From: Petrimonas sp. IBARAKI
Lineage (GTDB): Bacteria > Bacteroidota > Bacteroidia > Bacteroidales > Dysgonomonadaceae
Direction: 5' to 3'
Assembly (NCBI GenBank): GCA_002356435.2
Contig: AP018040.2
Span: 3,100,001 to 3,164,000 of the forward strand
Length of the DNA: 64,000 bases
Each line of letters opens with the position of its first letter. Position 1 is the first letter of the stretch. The notes under the pieces were generated by a model, which did no database searches, was not told the DNA's origin, and was given only the letters and a program-made list of their open reading frames with translations. A program made the position numbers and the translations under genes. Shown here piece after piece: positions 8,977-18,427 of this stretch.

Positions 8977-11900
8977 ATGAATAATTATTCTATCGAGGGG
9001 AAAATTCCCATCAATAATTACAATCATGTTCTAAGAATCATGAAAACAACCCTTTTCTTTTTGTTTTTTAGCATCTTGTTTTCACAAGCGACTAACAGTT
9101 TTTCACAAGAAATGGAATTCACGCTCCATTTAAAATCGACAACCATAAAAGAGGTTTGCAAAGAATTGGAGAGGAAAAGCGACTACCGCTTTATCTTTGC
9201 AGGTAATGCTAACAAAACAGCGAATAAGCGCGTCAACATAAATGCCAACTCGCAGAATATCGAAAAAATACTGAATGATCTGTTATCCGGGACAGAGCTT
9301 TCTTACCGGATTTTGGATAATCAAGTAGTTGTTTACCGCGATAACGATAAAAAAAATGAAAATAAAACGGAGGAACACGTACAAGAACAAGTAACTCAAC
9401 AACAAAAAAAGCAAATAACCGGTAAAGTCGTAGATGCACAAGGAGATGCCATAATTGGAGCAAACATTATTGAAACCGGGACAACCAATGGAACCGTTAC
9501 CGATATAGATGGAAAATTTTCGCTTAACGTAGAAAATAACTCTTACATTAATATTTCTTATATCGGATACCTGGAGCAAAGTATAGCCACCGAAGGAAGA
9601 TCCGTTTTTAACATTACCTTATTAGAAGATACACAGGCATTGGATGAAGTGGTTATTGTGGGATATGGAGTGCAAAAAAAAGCAAATTTGAGCGGAGCGG
9701 TTGAAGCTGTCCAGGGGAAAAGACTGGAAAACCGTTCTACCAACAATATAGGTCAGGCATTACAAGGAATCGTCCCCAGCTTAACCATTCAGTCTATGGA
9801 TGGACAAGCTAATTCAACACCGTCTTATAATATTAGAGGAATGACATCTATAAACGGAGGAAATCCTCTTATCATGGTCGATGGCGTCCCCACTGAACCT
9901 GCCGATTTTAGTCGAATGAATTCCGCTGATATTGAGAACATATCGATATTGAAAGATGCATCTTCGGCTGCAATTTATGGTGCGAGAGCAGCATTTGGAG
10001 TCATTTTAGTAACCACTCGAAAAGGAGACTCGGAAAAATTAACCGTACGATTTAACAATTTTTTCAGCATACGTAAGCTTTCACGAATGCCTGATGTTGT
10101 GACCGATCCTTATATTAATGCCAGTTATCGTGAAATAATGGGAGCACCATGGTATCACTATTATGATGAACCTACTCTTGATTACGCGAAAGAATTATCA
10201 AAAGATCCATCTTTACCGAATATTATCATGGATCCGCTTCAGCCAGAGAAATGGCTTTATTTTTCTAAAACCAATTGGTATGAAGAAATATATGGTTCAG
10301 GTCTGGCCAGTTCTAATTCTCACAATATCAGTATTTCGGGTAAAGGAGGAAAAGTTTCTTATTACTTGGGCGCTGAGTATTATAAAGAAAGGGGAGTAAT
10401 CAAAATTAATAGAGACATATATGACAAGTTTAATATTAGGAATAAAGTAGAATACAAACCGACCGATTGGTTGACAATAGGCAACAACACATCATTACAG
10501 TATTATGTTTATGAAATGCCTACGCATTTGAACTCCAAGTTTTTCTGGAATATGTCTTATCGTGCTAAAGCATTGTATCCGGTAAAAAATCCTGACGACA
10601 CCTGGGCGGGTGACGGTGCAACAAACGTGGTCGCTGAATTACAAGATGGGGGTAACACAAAAACAAACCAATCCATTACTCAGACACAGTTTAATATGGA
10701 TCTTGCTTTAATAAAGAACACTTGGCATATCAAAGGTGATTTTACGGCAAAATATTCAAATAATAAAACAGATGCATGGAGTAATTACGCATCGACAAGA
10801 CTTGGGCCAAATCTACCTCTCATTAATTTTGACATGTCATATTATGGCTGGGATGAGTATGCTCAATTATCAACCTGGAGTAATTTGTTTACTATTGGGA
10901 ATATATATACTGATTTTTCCAAAACATGGAAAAATCATAGCTTATCTGCATTGCTTGGTTTATCACAGGAGTATGAACGATATGAATCTTTTACCGGCAG
11001 AAGGAAGAATATGATTACTCCCACATATCCAACACCTCAACTGGCAGCAGGAACTATGACCCTGACAGAAGATGTATATGAATGGGCTATACGAAGCGGG
11101 TTTTACCGGTTAAACTATATTTATGATAACAAGTATATTTTTGAATTTAATGGCCGATACGATGGAACTTCAAGGTTCCCTAAAAATGACCGTTTTGGTT
11201 TCTTCCCTTCGGTTTCCGGAGCTTGGTTGGTATCGGAAGAGAATTTTTTCAAACCTTTGAAAAATGTACTGGATTATAGTAAAATAAGGTTATCTTATGG
11301 TTCATTGGGGAATCAGGACGTTAACTACTATCAATATATTGCTACAATGAATGCGACCAAGATTGGACAATTGATAGATGGTGATCAGCCCATGGGTGTC
11401 TATCAGCCGGGATTAGTATCTCAAAATCTGACATGGGAGAAAATTTCTACGTTAGATATAGGACTCGACTTGACCTTTCTGTCTAACCGATTGTCTTTTT
11501 CCGGTGATATTTTTCGTCGTACAACAAAAGATATGTTATCTAAAGGAAAAACACTTCCCAGTGTGTTAGGGACATCAGAACCAAAGATCAATGCAGCGGA
11601 TTTGATTTCTAAAGGCTGGGAAGTTTCTTTGGCTTGGAATGATAAATTAGACCTAGCTGACAAACCTCTACAATACAATGCACGATTCATAATGTATGAT
11701 AGCAGGGCGTTTATTCAGCGTTTTGATAATCCTACTAAATATCTGGGAGACTATTATGAAGGACAGGAAATCGGAGAAATCTGGGGATTGGTTACAGAAG
11801 GTTTCTTTATAAATGAGGATGAAATTAATTCGCATGCAAGTCAGATAGAGGTTACTTCTTATCCGGGAGACAGACCTATCGAACCAGGAGATCTTAAATA

Positions 11901-12459
11901 CAAAGATTTGAATGGCGATGGGAAAATAAACAGAGGGTCTGAGACAGTGGATGACCCGGGAGATTTCAAAGTAATTGGCAATAACAGTTTGAGATATAAT
12001 TTCGGACTTGACATAGGAGGTGATTGGAATGGTTGGGATCTTCGCTTACTTTTTCAAGGCGTAGGGAAAAGAGAGATTTATCCGAATTCGGGACCTTTCT
12101 TTTGGGGTATTTATTATGCTCCAGATGGGTATGTTTTAAAAGAAACACTTGATCATTGGACACCGGAAAATCCGAATGCATACTTACCGCGACTGAAATC
12201 CTATCTTACAACAAATGATTTAGGTATTCCCCAAACCCGTTATCTTCAAAATGCAGCTTATGTAAGAATGAAAAACATTACATTAGGTTATACATTGGAT
12301 TCCCTCTTGAAATCAAAGTTGGGAATACGTATTTATTTCACAGGAGAAAATCTGTTCGAAATTACCTCATTACGCAAACCATTGGATCCCGAATCGGGAG
12401 GCAGCAATTATCATCCATTCCAAAGATCCTATTCATTTGGATTGAATATTACATTATAA
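8977..12459 (+). CDS. SusC/RagA-type TonB-dependent outer-membrane transporter with STN signalling domain
   Basis: A 1160-residue protein. The start may be 8977 or the ATG at 9040, which begins directly with the signal peptide (MKTTLFFLFFSILFSQ); FecR-linked SusC proteins often carry such a short N-terminal extension. In order it has an STN domain (~45-125), a carboxypeptidase-regulatory-like domain (~147-235; GKVVDAQGDAIIGANI), a plug (DEVVIVGYG onwards, with GIVPSLTIQ and 'IYGARAAFGVILVTT') and a beta-barrel ending in the aromatic-rich C-terminal strand. It imports an oligomeric substrate with the SusD partner encoded 29 bases downstream. The STN domain links uptake to the FecR/sigma pair upstream. 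Confidence 0.93.
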   Translation: MNNYSIEGKIPINNYNHVLRIMKTTLFFLFFSILFSQATNSFSQEMEFTLHLKSTTIKEVCKELERKSDYRFIFAGNANKTANKRVNINANSQNIEKILNDLLSGTELSYRILDNQVVVYRDNDKKNENKTEEHVQEQVTQQQKKQITGKVVDAQGDAIIGANIIETGTTNGTVTDIDGKFSLNVENNSYINISYIGYLEQSIATEGRSVFNITLLEDTQALDEVVIVGYGVQKKANLSGAVEAVQGKRLENRSTNNIGQALQGIVPSLTIQSMDGQANSTPSYNIRGMTSINGGNPLIMVDGVPTEPADFSRMNSADIENISILKDASSAAIYGARAAFGVILVTTRKGDSEKLTVRFNNFFSIRKLSRMPDVVTDPYINASYREIMGAPWYHYYDEPTLDYAKELSKDPSLPNIIMDPLQPEKWLYFSKTNWYEEIYGSGLASSNSHNISISGKGGKVSYYLGAEYYKERGVIKINRDIYDKFNIRNKVEYKPTDWLTIGNNTSLQYYVYEMPTHLNSKFFWNMSYRAKALYPVKNPDDTWAGDGATNVVAELQDGGNTKTNQSITQTQFNMDLALIKNTWHIKGDFTAKYSNNKTDAWSNYASTRLGPNLPLINFDMSYYGWDEYAQLSTWSNLFTIGNIYTDFSKTWKNHSLSALLGLSQEYERYESFTGRRKNMITPTYPTPQLAAGTMTLTEDVYEWAIRSGFYRLNYIYDNKYIFEFNGRYDGTSRFPKNDRFGFFPSVSGAWLVSEENFFKPLKNVLDYSKIRLSYGSLGNQDVNYYQYIATMNATKIGQLIDGDQPMGVYQPGLVSQNLTWEKISTLDIGLDLTFLSNRLSFSGDIFRRTTKDMLSKGKTLPSVLGTSEPKINAADLISKGWEVSLAWNDKLDLADKPLQYNARFIMYDSRAFIQRFDNPTKYLGDYYEGQEIGEIWGLVTEGFFINEDEINSHASQIEVTSYPGDRPIEPGDLKYKDLNGDGKINRGSETVDDPGDFKVIGNNSLRYNFGLDIGGDWNGWDLRLLFQGVGKREIYPNSGPFFWGIYYAPDGYVLKETLDHWTPENPNAYLPRLKSYLTTNDLGIPQTRYLQNAAYVRMKNITLGYTLDSLLKSKLGIRIYFTGENLFEITSLRKPLDPESGGSNYHPFQRSYSFGLNITL

Positions 12460-12488
12460 GTTACTTAACACCAAAATGATAATTAATA

Positions 12489-14303
12489 ATGAAAAAAGCA
12501 GGATTTTATATTTTGGCCATAATCGGATTAATAAGTTGTAATGATTCGTTTATGGAAAGATACCCGGAGACATCTATTGCTCCAGAAGTGTTCTTTAAAA
12601 CAACAACCGATTTGGAATTGTACACAAACACATACTATGAATATATACAGCCGGTGGCCTATAGAACTTCAAGCGGAGCTTCAGCACACAGTTTGGATGT
12701 TTCGGACGATTTCGGTATCTATTCCGATATAAGTAATATTACGAATCTATTGCGCGGAAATATCACCCCGGAAACTGTTGGAGGTTGGAATAATTGGGGC
12801 GAATTAAGACGGTTTAATTTTTTCTTGCAACACGCACAAGACGCTTCAGGTGAAGTGGATGTTATTAATCACCACATTGGCATTACTCGTTTAATGAGGG
12901 CTACATGGTATTATAATATGGTTAAACGTTATAACGATGTGCCTTGGTATTCGACTCCTTTAAGTGATAAGAATGAAGAAATGCTTTATAAAGGAAAAGA
13001 TAGCAGAACCGTGGTAGTGGATTCAATCATGGCAGATTTAGAGTATGCAGTTAACCATATCTTGCCTTATATGGGAAATAAAACTCGTATTAACAAATGG
13101 TATGCATACGCATGTATGGCTCGGATTTGTCTGCATGAAGGAACTTTCCGAAAATATCATGATGAGCAAAATCTCCAATCAACAGCTGATGCTTTTTTAA
13201 TGAAGGCAAAAGAAGCTGCATTGAAAATAATGAATAGCGGATTATTCCAGATTGATATGACCGGCGGACCGGATAAAGCTTATCAAAATTTATTTATCAA
13301 TGAAAATCTATCAGCATCTTCTGAAATAATACTGATGGTTGATTTTAACCTGGAAAAAAATATAACACACGGAGCTTTTCACAACTTTTTTGACTACGTG
13401 TATGGATTAAGTCGAAGTTTAATGGAATCATATCAAGTGTTAACTCCCGAAGGAAATGCAGTTCCATTTAGTTCTATCGCCGGATATGAGACCAAAAATG
13501 TAGTAGACGTTTTTGAAGACAGAGACCCGAGATTTAAACAAACTTTCATGTATCCGGGTTATAAGATGCCAGGACAATCAAATGAGTATAGATCTAACTT
13601 GAATTTTGGCGGCTATCCACAAATCAAATTCTGCCAACAAAAAGTAGGGATTGGCGAAGAAAGCAATTACACCGACCTTCCAATCTGCCGTATAGCTGAA
13701 ATCTATTTGATTTTTGCAGAAGCAAAAGCAGAATTGGGAGAACTAACTCAAGAGGATTTGGATCAATCCGTCAATTTGATTCGAAGTCGGGTAAACATGC
13801 CTCCAACTATTTTGAATAATATTGTCACAGACATGAGTTTGATTAATGAATTCCCTAACGTAACAGGCAATAATCGAAATGTGATTTTAGAAATACGACG
13901 TGAGCGCCGGGTAGAACTTGCTTGCGAAGGTTTCCGTACAGATGACTTATATCGATGGAAAGCAGGGTATCTACTACAAAGACCACAACAAGGAGTCTAT
14001 ATTGATAGCTTAGGATTACACGATTTCACAGGAGATGGAATACCTGATATTGGAATATTTGAAAATGTGAATTCAAATACTGTTCCGGATGAGGAGCGGA
14101 ACAAATATTCGTTTTATTATTTGAAAAATGTAGCAGGCGCACCTACTTCTATTTATTTATCTAATGGTAACTCGGGTTACATTATGTCAACAGGTGACAG
14201 AGATGGAGTTCGTGATTTTAAGGAACCACAATATTACTATTTTCCTATTCCACAAACACAGAGAGTTTTGAATCCTAATTTGGAGCAAACCATTTTTTGG
14301 TGA
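12489..14303 (+). CDS. SusD/RagB-type surface glycan-binding lipoprotein
   Basis: A 604-residue lipoprotein. The signal peptide ends in the lipobox LISC (Cys at residue 17). It has TPR-like helices with 'MRATWYYNMVKRYNDVPWYSTPL' as in SusD, and the C-terminal 'I-R-R-E-R-R-V-E-L-A-C-E-G-F-R' helix followed by 'D-L-Y-R-W-K' that marks the family. It should form the lid over the adjacent SusC barrel. The gene is followed by an inverted-repeat-bounded insertion, so downstream genes may no longer share its transcript. Confidence 0.92.
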   Translation: MKKAGFYILAIIGLISCNDSFMERYPETSIAPEVFFKTTTDLELYTNTYYEYIQPVAYRTSSGASAHSLDVSDDFGIYSDISNITNLLRGNITPETVGGWNNWGELRRFNFFLQHAQDASGEVDVINHHIGITRLMRATWYYNMVKRYNDVPWYSTPLSDKNEEMLYKGKDSRTVVVDSIMADLEYAVNHILPYMGNKTRINKWYAYACMARICLHEGTFRKYHDEQNLQSTADAFLMKAKEAALKIMNSGLFQIDMTGGPDKAYQNLFINENLSASSEIILMVDFNLEKNITHGAFHNFFDYVYGLSRSLMESYQVLTPEGNAVPFSSIAGYETKNVVDVFEDRDPRFKQTFMYPGYKMPGQSNEYRSNLNFGGYPQIKFCQQKVGIGEESNYTDLPICRIAEIYLIFAEAKAELGELTQEDLDQSVNLIRSRVNMPPTILNNIVTDMSLINEFPNVTGNNRNVILEIRRERRVELACEGFRTDDLYRWKAGYLLQRPQQGVYIDSLGLHDFTGDGIPDIGIFENVNSNTVPDEERNKYSFYYLKNVAGAPTSIYLSNGNSGYIMSTGDRDGVRDFKEPQYYYFPIPQTQRVLNPNLEQTIFW

Positions 14304-14317
14304 TTTTTAGCAAACGC

Positions 14318-14536
14318 TTTCACTAGTGTCCTATAAAAAACAAATACCCGATAATTGATTAAAATAAATTTAGAAGTATTACTAATTCACGGTACTTTAT
14401 AAAACCAAAAAATTCAATTGTCACAATTATATACTAAATAGGAATTTTAATCCGTTTACTCTTATTATTGACTTAATATACACATATACAATAATATATG
14501 AATATCGATTAAAATTTTAATGGGACACTAGTGAAA
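14318..14536. mobile_element. Short inverted-repeat-bounded insertion (MITE-like)
   Basis: Near-identical terminal inverted repeats bound a 219-bp AT-rich segment. The left arm (14318-14338) begins TTTCACTAGTGTCC; the right arm (14515-14536) is its reverse complement with two differences over about 21 bases. The interior has no coding frame. It looks like a non-autonomous element or the two ends of a deleted insertion sequence. No clear target-site duplication was seen. Confidence 0.55.
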
Positions 14537-14566
14537 TGTTTTATTAAATTAATACGTAAACATTTT

Positions 14567-15979
14567 ATGAATTTAACTAAATTTTCATACAGTAGTATTC
14601 TTATACTCATTGCTGTTGTTTTTATTTCATGTAAAAAGAATGATATCCAATTGCGATTTGTGGTCATTTCAGATATTCATGCGGGAGCATATCGTTCTCA
14701 TGAGAATCTTCCAAGGACATTAAAATGCCTTCTCCAAAAAGAACCGTTACCCGACGCAGTTTTTGTAGTAGGAGATCTTACAAATAATGGATGGCCACAA
14801 GAATACGACGAACTTCTTGAAACGTTTTCCGATAGCTCTATCGTTCCTAAAGATGTTGCCGTTTACTTTATGACGGGCAATCATGAATTTCGTGATATTA
14901 TTCGCAATTCTGAGACATATCCAGATATGACAGTGTGTGACTCTACATTCGGACACGATGTAAGAATAGAGAGCGTAACACCTATTGAACGATATAAAGA
15001 AAAAATAAGACAACCACTAAATCAATATATTGAAATTAAAGGGTATCCTTTTATTACGATAAGTATGACAGATGGAGACAACCTTCATGGCACTATGCCG
15101 GATCAAGAAGTTAGGAATAACTTATATAATGACGAAGCCTTGAAATTTCTATCAGAGAAAATGCAAGATGCCTCGCAAAACTATCCCGAAAAACCAATTT
15201 TTCTGTTTTCACATTTAGGCTCCAGCTGTACTTGTTTTGGAACATTTCCTCAAGATGGTGGAGGACAAAACCAGTTTAGTTCTATTTTAGATAACTATCC
15301 TCAAACCGTTTTTTTCAATGGCCATTCCCATTTTCCTATTGGGGATCCTCGCACAATTCACCAAGCAAAATATACATCAATCAATAGTGGCAGCGCAGCA
15401 TTTCCATCCGGTGAAATATATTACATACCTAACCCATTAATACCTCAGAATCGTTATCCGGAAGTTACCGAAGGTCTGATAGTAAATATTCTGTCTGACG
15501 GAAATGTGGAAGTAGAACGATGGGACACTTTCCGTGATGAAGAGATATTTCCGCGTTGGCATTTAAAGCCGCCTTTTAATAGTAGCCAATTTCTATATGC
15601 CGAGCGAGATGGTTTACCCGGACCGTTCTTTAAAGATGATGCCCAGGTAACATGTTTTATCCAAGGAAACAATTTAATTATACGTTTCCCGAAAGCAATA
15701 GACAATGAGGTTGTTAATCATTATACTATCGATTTTCTCAATGAAGATGGTGATATTTTTTATTCGGGTGACAAGTTTTCCGATTTCTACCTGAACAGTC
15801 AGATGCCGGGAGTGTATGCCATTCAAATACCGATTGGTAAAAAAGCTTTTTTCAAGCTTCCAATTTGCAATAAAATAAAAATACAAGTGACAGCTGTTGA
15901 CTCCTATTCTAATAAGTCTAAACCCATTACTAGTGAGCCGGTTGCTATTCCTTCTGTTTTTTTACGAGAATCATTATGA
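14567..15979 (+). CDS. Calcineurin-like metallophosphoesterase, lipoprotein
   Basis: A 470-residue protein from the ATG at 14567. An upstream GTG frame start at 14531 lies inside the inverted repeat and is rejected. The signal peptide ends with the lipobox FISC. All metal-binding blocks of the calcineurin-like family are present: S-D-I-H-A-G, V-G-D-L-T-N-N-G, T-G-N-H-E-F and N-G-H-S-H-F. The C-terminal ~120 residues form a separate beta-rich segment. It should hydrolyse a phosphomonoester or diester outside the cytoplasm. Its place between a SusC/SusD pair and an MBL-fold lipoprotein suggests a shared phosphorylated substrate (inference). Confidence 0.85.
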   Translation: MNLTKFSYSSILILIAVVFISCKKNDIQLRFVVISDIHAGAYRSHENLPRTLKCLLQKEPLPDAVFVVGDLTNNGWPQEYDELLETFSDSSIVPKDVAVYFMTGNHEFRDIIRNSETYPDMTVCDSTFGHDVRIESVTPIERYKEKIRQPLNQYIEIKGYPFITISMTDGDNLHGTMPDQEVRNNLYNDEALKFLSEKMQDASQNYPEKPIFLFSHLGSSCTCFGTFPQDGGGQNQFSSILDNYPQTVFFNGHSHFPIGDPRTIHQAKYTSINSGSAAFPSGEIYYIPNPLIPQNRYPEVTEGLIVNILSDGNVEVERWDTFRDEEIFPRWHLKPPFNSSQFLYAERDGLPGPFFKDDAQVTCFIQGNNLIIRFPKAIDNEVVNHYTIDFLNEDGDIFYSGDKFSDFYLNSQMPGVYAIQIPIGKKAFFKLPICNKIKIQVTAVDSYSNKSKPITSEPVAIPSVFLRESL

Positions 15980-16035
15980 TTGCAACTATATAATTATTAT
16001 TAGTTTCCGCCCTTTAAATTAAAAAGAAATTGAAT

Positions 16036-17310
16036 ATGAATTTTTTTTGTATTAAAGTATGTGTCATTCTATTTATTTCCATTCTTTCTACGTCGTGTAT
16101 TTCACCTTTCAATGAAATAGGTCTGCCATATAAAGGTTGGGAAAAAGGAGAGTTTGACATCCATCATATTTATACTGGTCGAGGAGAATCAAGCTTTCTT
16201 ATCTTTCCTGATGCGACTTCCATGTTAATCGATGCTGGAGATTGGGATCCAAAGGATTATGATAAAATGTGCGAATTATTACCCGATAACTCTCGCCGTT
16301 CAGGCGAATGGATCGCACGTTATATCTTGAGAGTAAATCCATTCAAGGAACAGGTAGACTATTTAATGATTTCTCATTTTCATAATGATCATATTGGAGA
16401 CAGTTCCAATCCTGTTCTTTCTACGCAAAGACGAAATCCTGATTATATTTTAACCGGCATTACTGAAGTTGGAGAATATATTCGTTTTAAAAAAGTTATT
16501 GACAGAGGATTTCCAGATTATCAATACCCACTCCCCATCGCAGATCCTGATGTAGATAATTATAAGGCATTTATAAATTGGAAAAGAAAAAAAGAAGGTC
16601 TAATTCCTGAAAGTTTTGATATAGGTAACTCCTCTCAAATTGTACTGCTTAATGATAAGGGAAAATACAGCGAATTATTTCAGATTCAGAATCTGGCAGC
16701 AAATGGCCGTATTTGGACTGGAAACGGAAAAGAGACAATCAACTATTACGACTTAAATTCAGCAAATAGAGACGGAGAACAAAACGAAAACAGTAAAAGT
16801 ATAGGAATAAAGATTAATTATGGCCCCTTCTCTTACTTTACTGCAGGAGATATAAGTGGAACTCTATTAGATGGGGATGGCAGTAAAATTAATCTGGAAA
16901 ATGAAATTGCCAAAATTTGCGGATCTGTGGATGTATGTAAAGCTAATCATCATGCATATAAGGATGCCATGACAGAAGGATTTTTAAAGAAAATACAAGC
17001 CTCGGCTTATATTATTCCTGTTTGGGATCATGAACATATACAACCTGTTATAATGAAACGAATGGCTTCTTACTCCCCACACTCTGAGAATCCAACGATT
17101 TACCCAACGAGATTCCCTTACCATTTGAAAGATAAATACGGGAAGGAACCTTGGATAAATTCTGTCTGTCAGGAAGATGGCCATATTGTTATAAAGATAT
17201 TTGATGAAGGGAAAAAATATAAAATATATGTACTATCCGCTAAAGATGAAAAATCTACGGTACAAGCTGTTTACGGTCCTTTTTCTTCAACAGTTCAAGA
17301 TGGTAACTAA
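16036..17310 (+). CDS. Metallo-beta-lactamase-fold hydrolase, lipoprotein
   Basis: A 424-residue protein. I start it at the ATG at 16036, six bases inside the longest frame, because it begins the signal peptide that ends in the lipobox STSC. The first metal site H-F-H-N-D-H (residues ~115-120) is intact. A later 'F-T-A-G-D-I-S-G' supplies the usual metal-bridging Asp, and 'K-A-N-H-H-A' a further His pair. The layout resembles the ComEC/Rec2-like MBL branch. The activity could be on a phosphodiester or lactone, and the substrate is unknown. It follows the phosphoesterase by 56 bases and probably shares its operon. Confidence 0.75.
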   Translation: MNFFCIKVCVILFISILSTSCISPFNEIGLPYKGWEKGEFDIHHIYTGRGESSFLIFPDATSMLIDAGDWDPKDYDKMCELLPDNSRRSGEWIARYILRVNPFKEQVDYLMISHFHNDHIGDSSNPVLSTQRRNPDYILTGITEVGEYIRFKKVIDRGFPDYQYPLPIADPDVDNYKAFINWKRKKEGLIPESFDIGNSSQIVLLNDKGKYSELFQIQNLAANGRIWTGNGKETINYYDLNSANRDGEQNENSKSIGIKINYGPFSYFTAGDISGTLLDGDGSKINLENEIAKICGSVDVCKANHHAYKDAMTEGFLKKIQASAYIIPVWDHEHIQPVIMKRMASYSPHSENPTIYPTRFPYHLKDKYGKEPWINSVCQEDGHIVIKIFDEGKKYKIYVLSAKDEKSTVQAVYGPFSSTVQDGN

Positions 17311-17349
17311 TGAACATCGTTTAACTTTTCCCTCAACTCAACCTAAAAC

Positions 17350-18273
17350 TGACCTCCCCTCTAAAAACCGGACCAATCAAATGCTTCAGGACGTATTAAA
17401 AAAAAGCTTTGAGGGCATCTCAATTAAGAGGGCTGGCAATGGAATTTAATTGAAAATTACCGTGTTTCAGTACGCAGGGCAACCGCTGTGGTTATGCTTA
17501 GCAAGTCAGTCTGGTATTATAGGCCCAAACATAGAGATGAACAAAACACTTTAATGAGGATGAATGAAATAACATCGACTCGCATACGTTATAGATTTTG
17601 GAGGATATTTACACTGCTTCGAAGTGAGGGATTTAAAGATAATCATAAGCGGGTATACAGGTTCTACAGACAGGAAGGATTAAATTTACGTTCCAAACGT
17701 CATAGACGTTGCAGAGCAGAACAGCACAGAGAAAATTATGCACTGGTAAATCAGATAAATCAGTGTTGGAGTATGGATTTTGTTTCAGATCAGTTGTATA
17801 ATAGACAAATATTCAGAGCACTGACAATTACTGCAGAAAGTCTTTGTCCATAGAGATCGGTCAAACGTTAAAGGGATGTGATGTTGTAAGCACCCTGGAA
17901 AGTCTTTATGAACATTACGGAATAAAACCCGAAAGAATTAAGGTTGACAACGGGTCTGAGTTTGTTTCCAAATAGCTAGACAGATAGGCTTATGAGAGAA
18001 AAGTTACATTGGATTCTTCACGACCGGGCAAGCCAACAAACAATCCTTTTATAAAATCTTTTAACGGAAGTTTTCGTGATGAGTGTTTAAATACAAATTG
18101 GTTCTTATCTTTGCATGACGCGAGGTTAAAAATAGAGTCATGGCTTAGAAATTATAATACCTTCCGGCCTCATATTTCTTTGCAAGGATTAACACCGGAA
18201 GAGGTGGAATTTGAAATGTTAAATGATAAGGAAAACTCTAATTTAGCGTTGTCCAGTTAATGGGAGCGGATCA
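17350..18273 (+). mobile_element. Decayed IS3-family insertion sequence
   Basis: Imperfect ~26-bp terminal inverted repeats mark the ends. The left begins TGACCTCCCCTCTAAAAACC (17350); the right end (18273), read as reverse complement, begins TGATCCGCTCCCATTAACTGG. Both start with the TG expected of IS3-family ends. The element is ~920 bp where 1.2-1.3 kb is usual: the left repeat runs almost straight into the second transposase frame, so orfA is lost. No target duplication was evident. Confidence 0.75.
17386..18260 (+). pseudogene. IS3-family orfB transposase (DDE), broken
   Basis: Fragments in shifting frames together match an IS3-type orfB. 'RVSVRRAT' begins near 17466. A 122-codon frame (17488-17853) carries the N-terminal HTH_21-type region and the first catalytic block (W-S-M-D-F-V-S-D-Q-L). 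A stop follows at 17851-17853, then the second Asp block ('V-D-N-G-S-E-F') in another frame around 17943-17970, with a stop soon after. The last part (18009-18260) carries 'SFNGSFRDECLNTNW', with the catalytic Glu region, and 'FRPHISLQGLTPEE'. At least three disruptions make it non-functional. Confidence 0.85.
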
Positions 18274-18396
18274 CACAATTAATTAAACAAAAAGGGAAAA
18301 TTGGTCTTCAAGATCATGGAGATCTAGTATACTATAGGAGAATAAGAATTCACGAACTCTGAATATTAATTTAAATACAAATCCAGAATTAATTAA

Positions 18397-18408
18397 CTCA
18401 AATTTGAG
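18397..18408. promoter_or_regulatory. 12-bp perfect palindrome before the oxidoreductase gene
   Basis: CTCAAATTTGAG is a perfect palindrome 19 bases upstream of the start codon at 18428. It could be an operator half-site pair. It is short enough to occur by chance in AT-rich DNA. Confidence 0.25.
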
Positions 18409-18427
18409 CTACTAAAATAAAATAAAT

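Noticed and set aside
14531-14566. GTG start for the metallophosphoesterase
   Set aside because: It lies within the inverted repeat. The ATG at 14567 begins directly with a lipoprotein signal peptide.
17201-17449. 82-codon frame across the end of the MBL gene and the IS start
   Set aside because: It mixes the 3' end of a real gene with the IS terminal repeat and has no coherent protein character.
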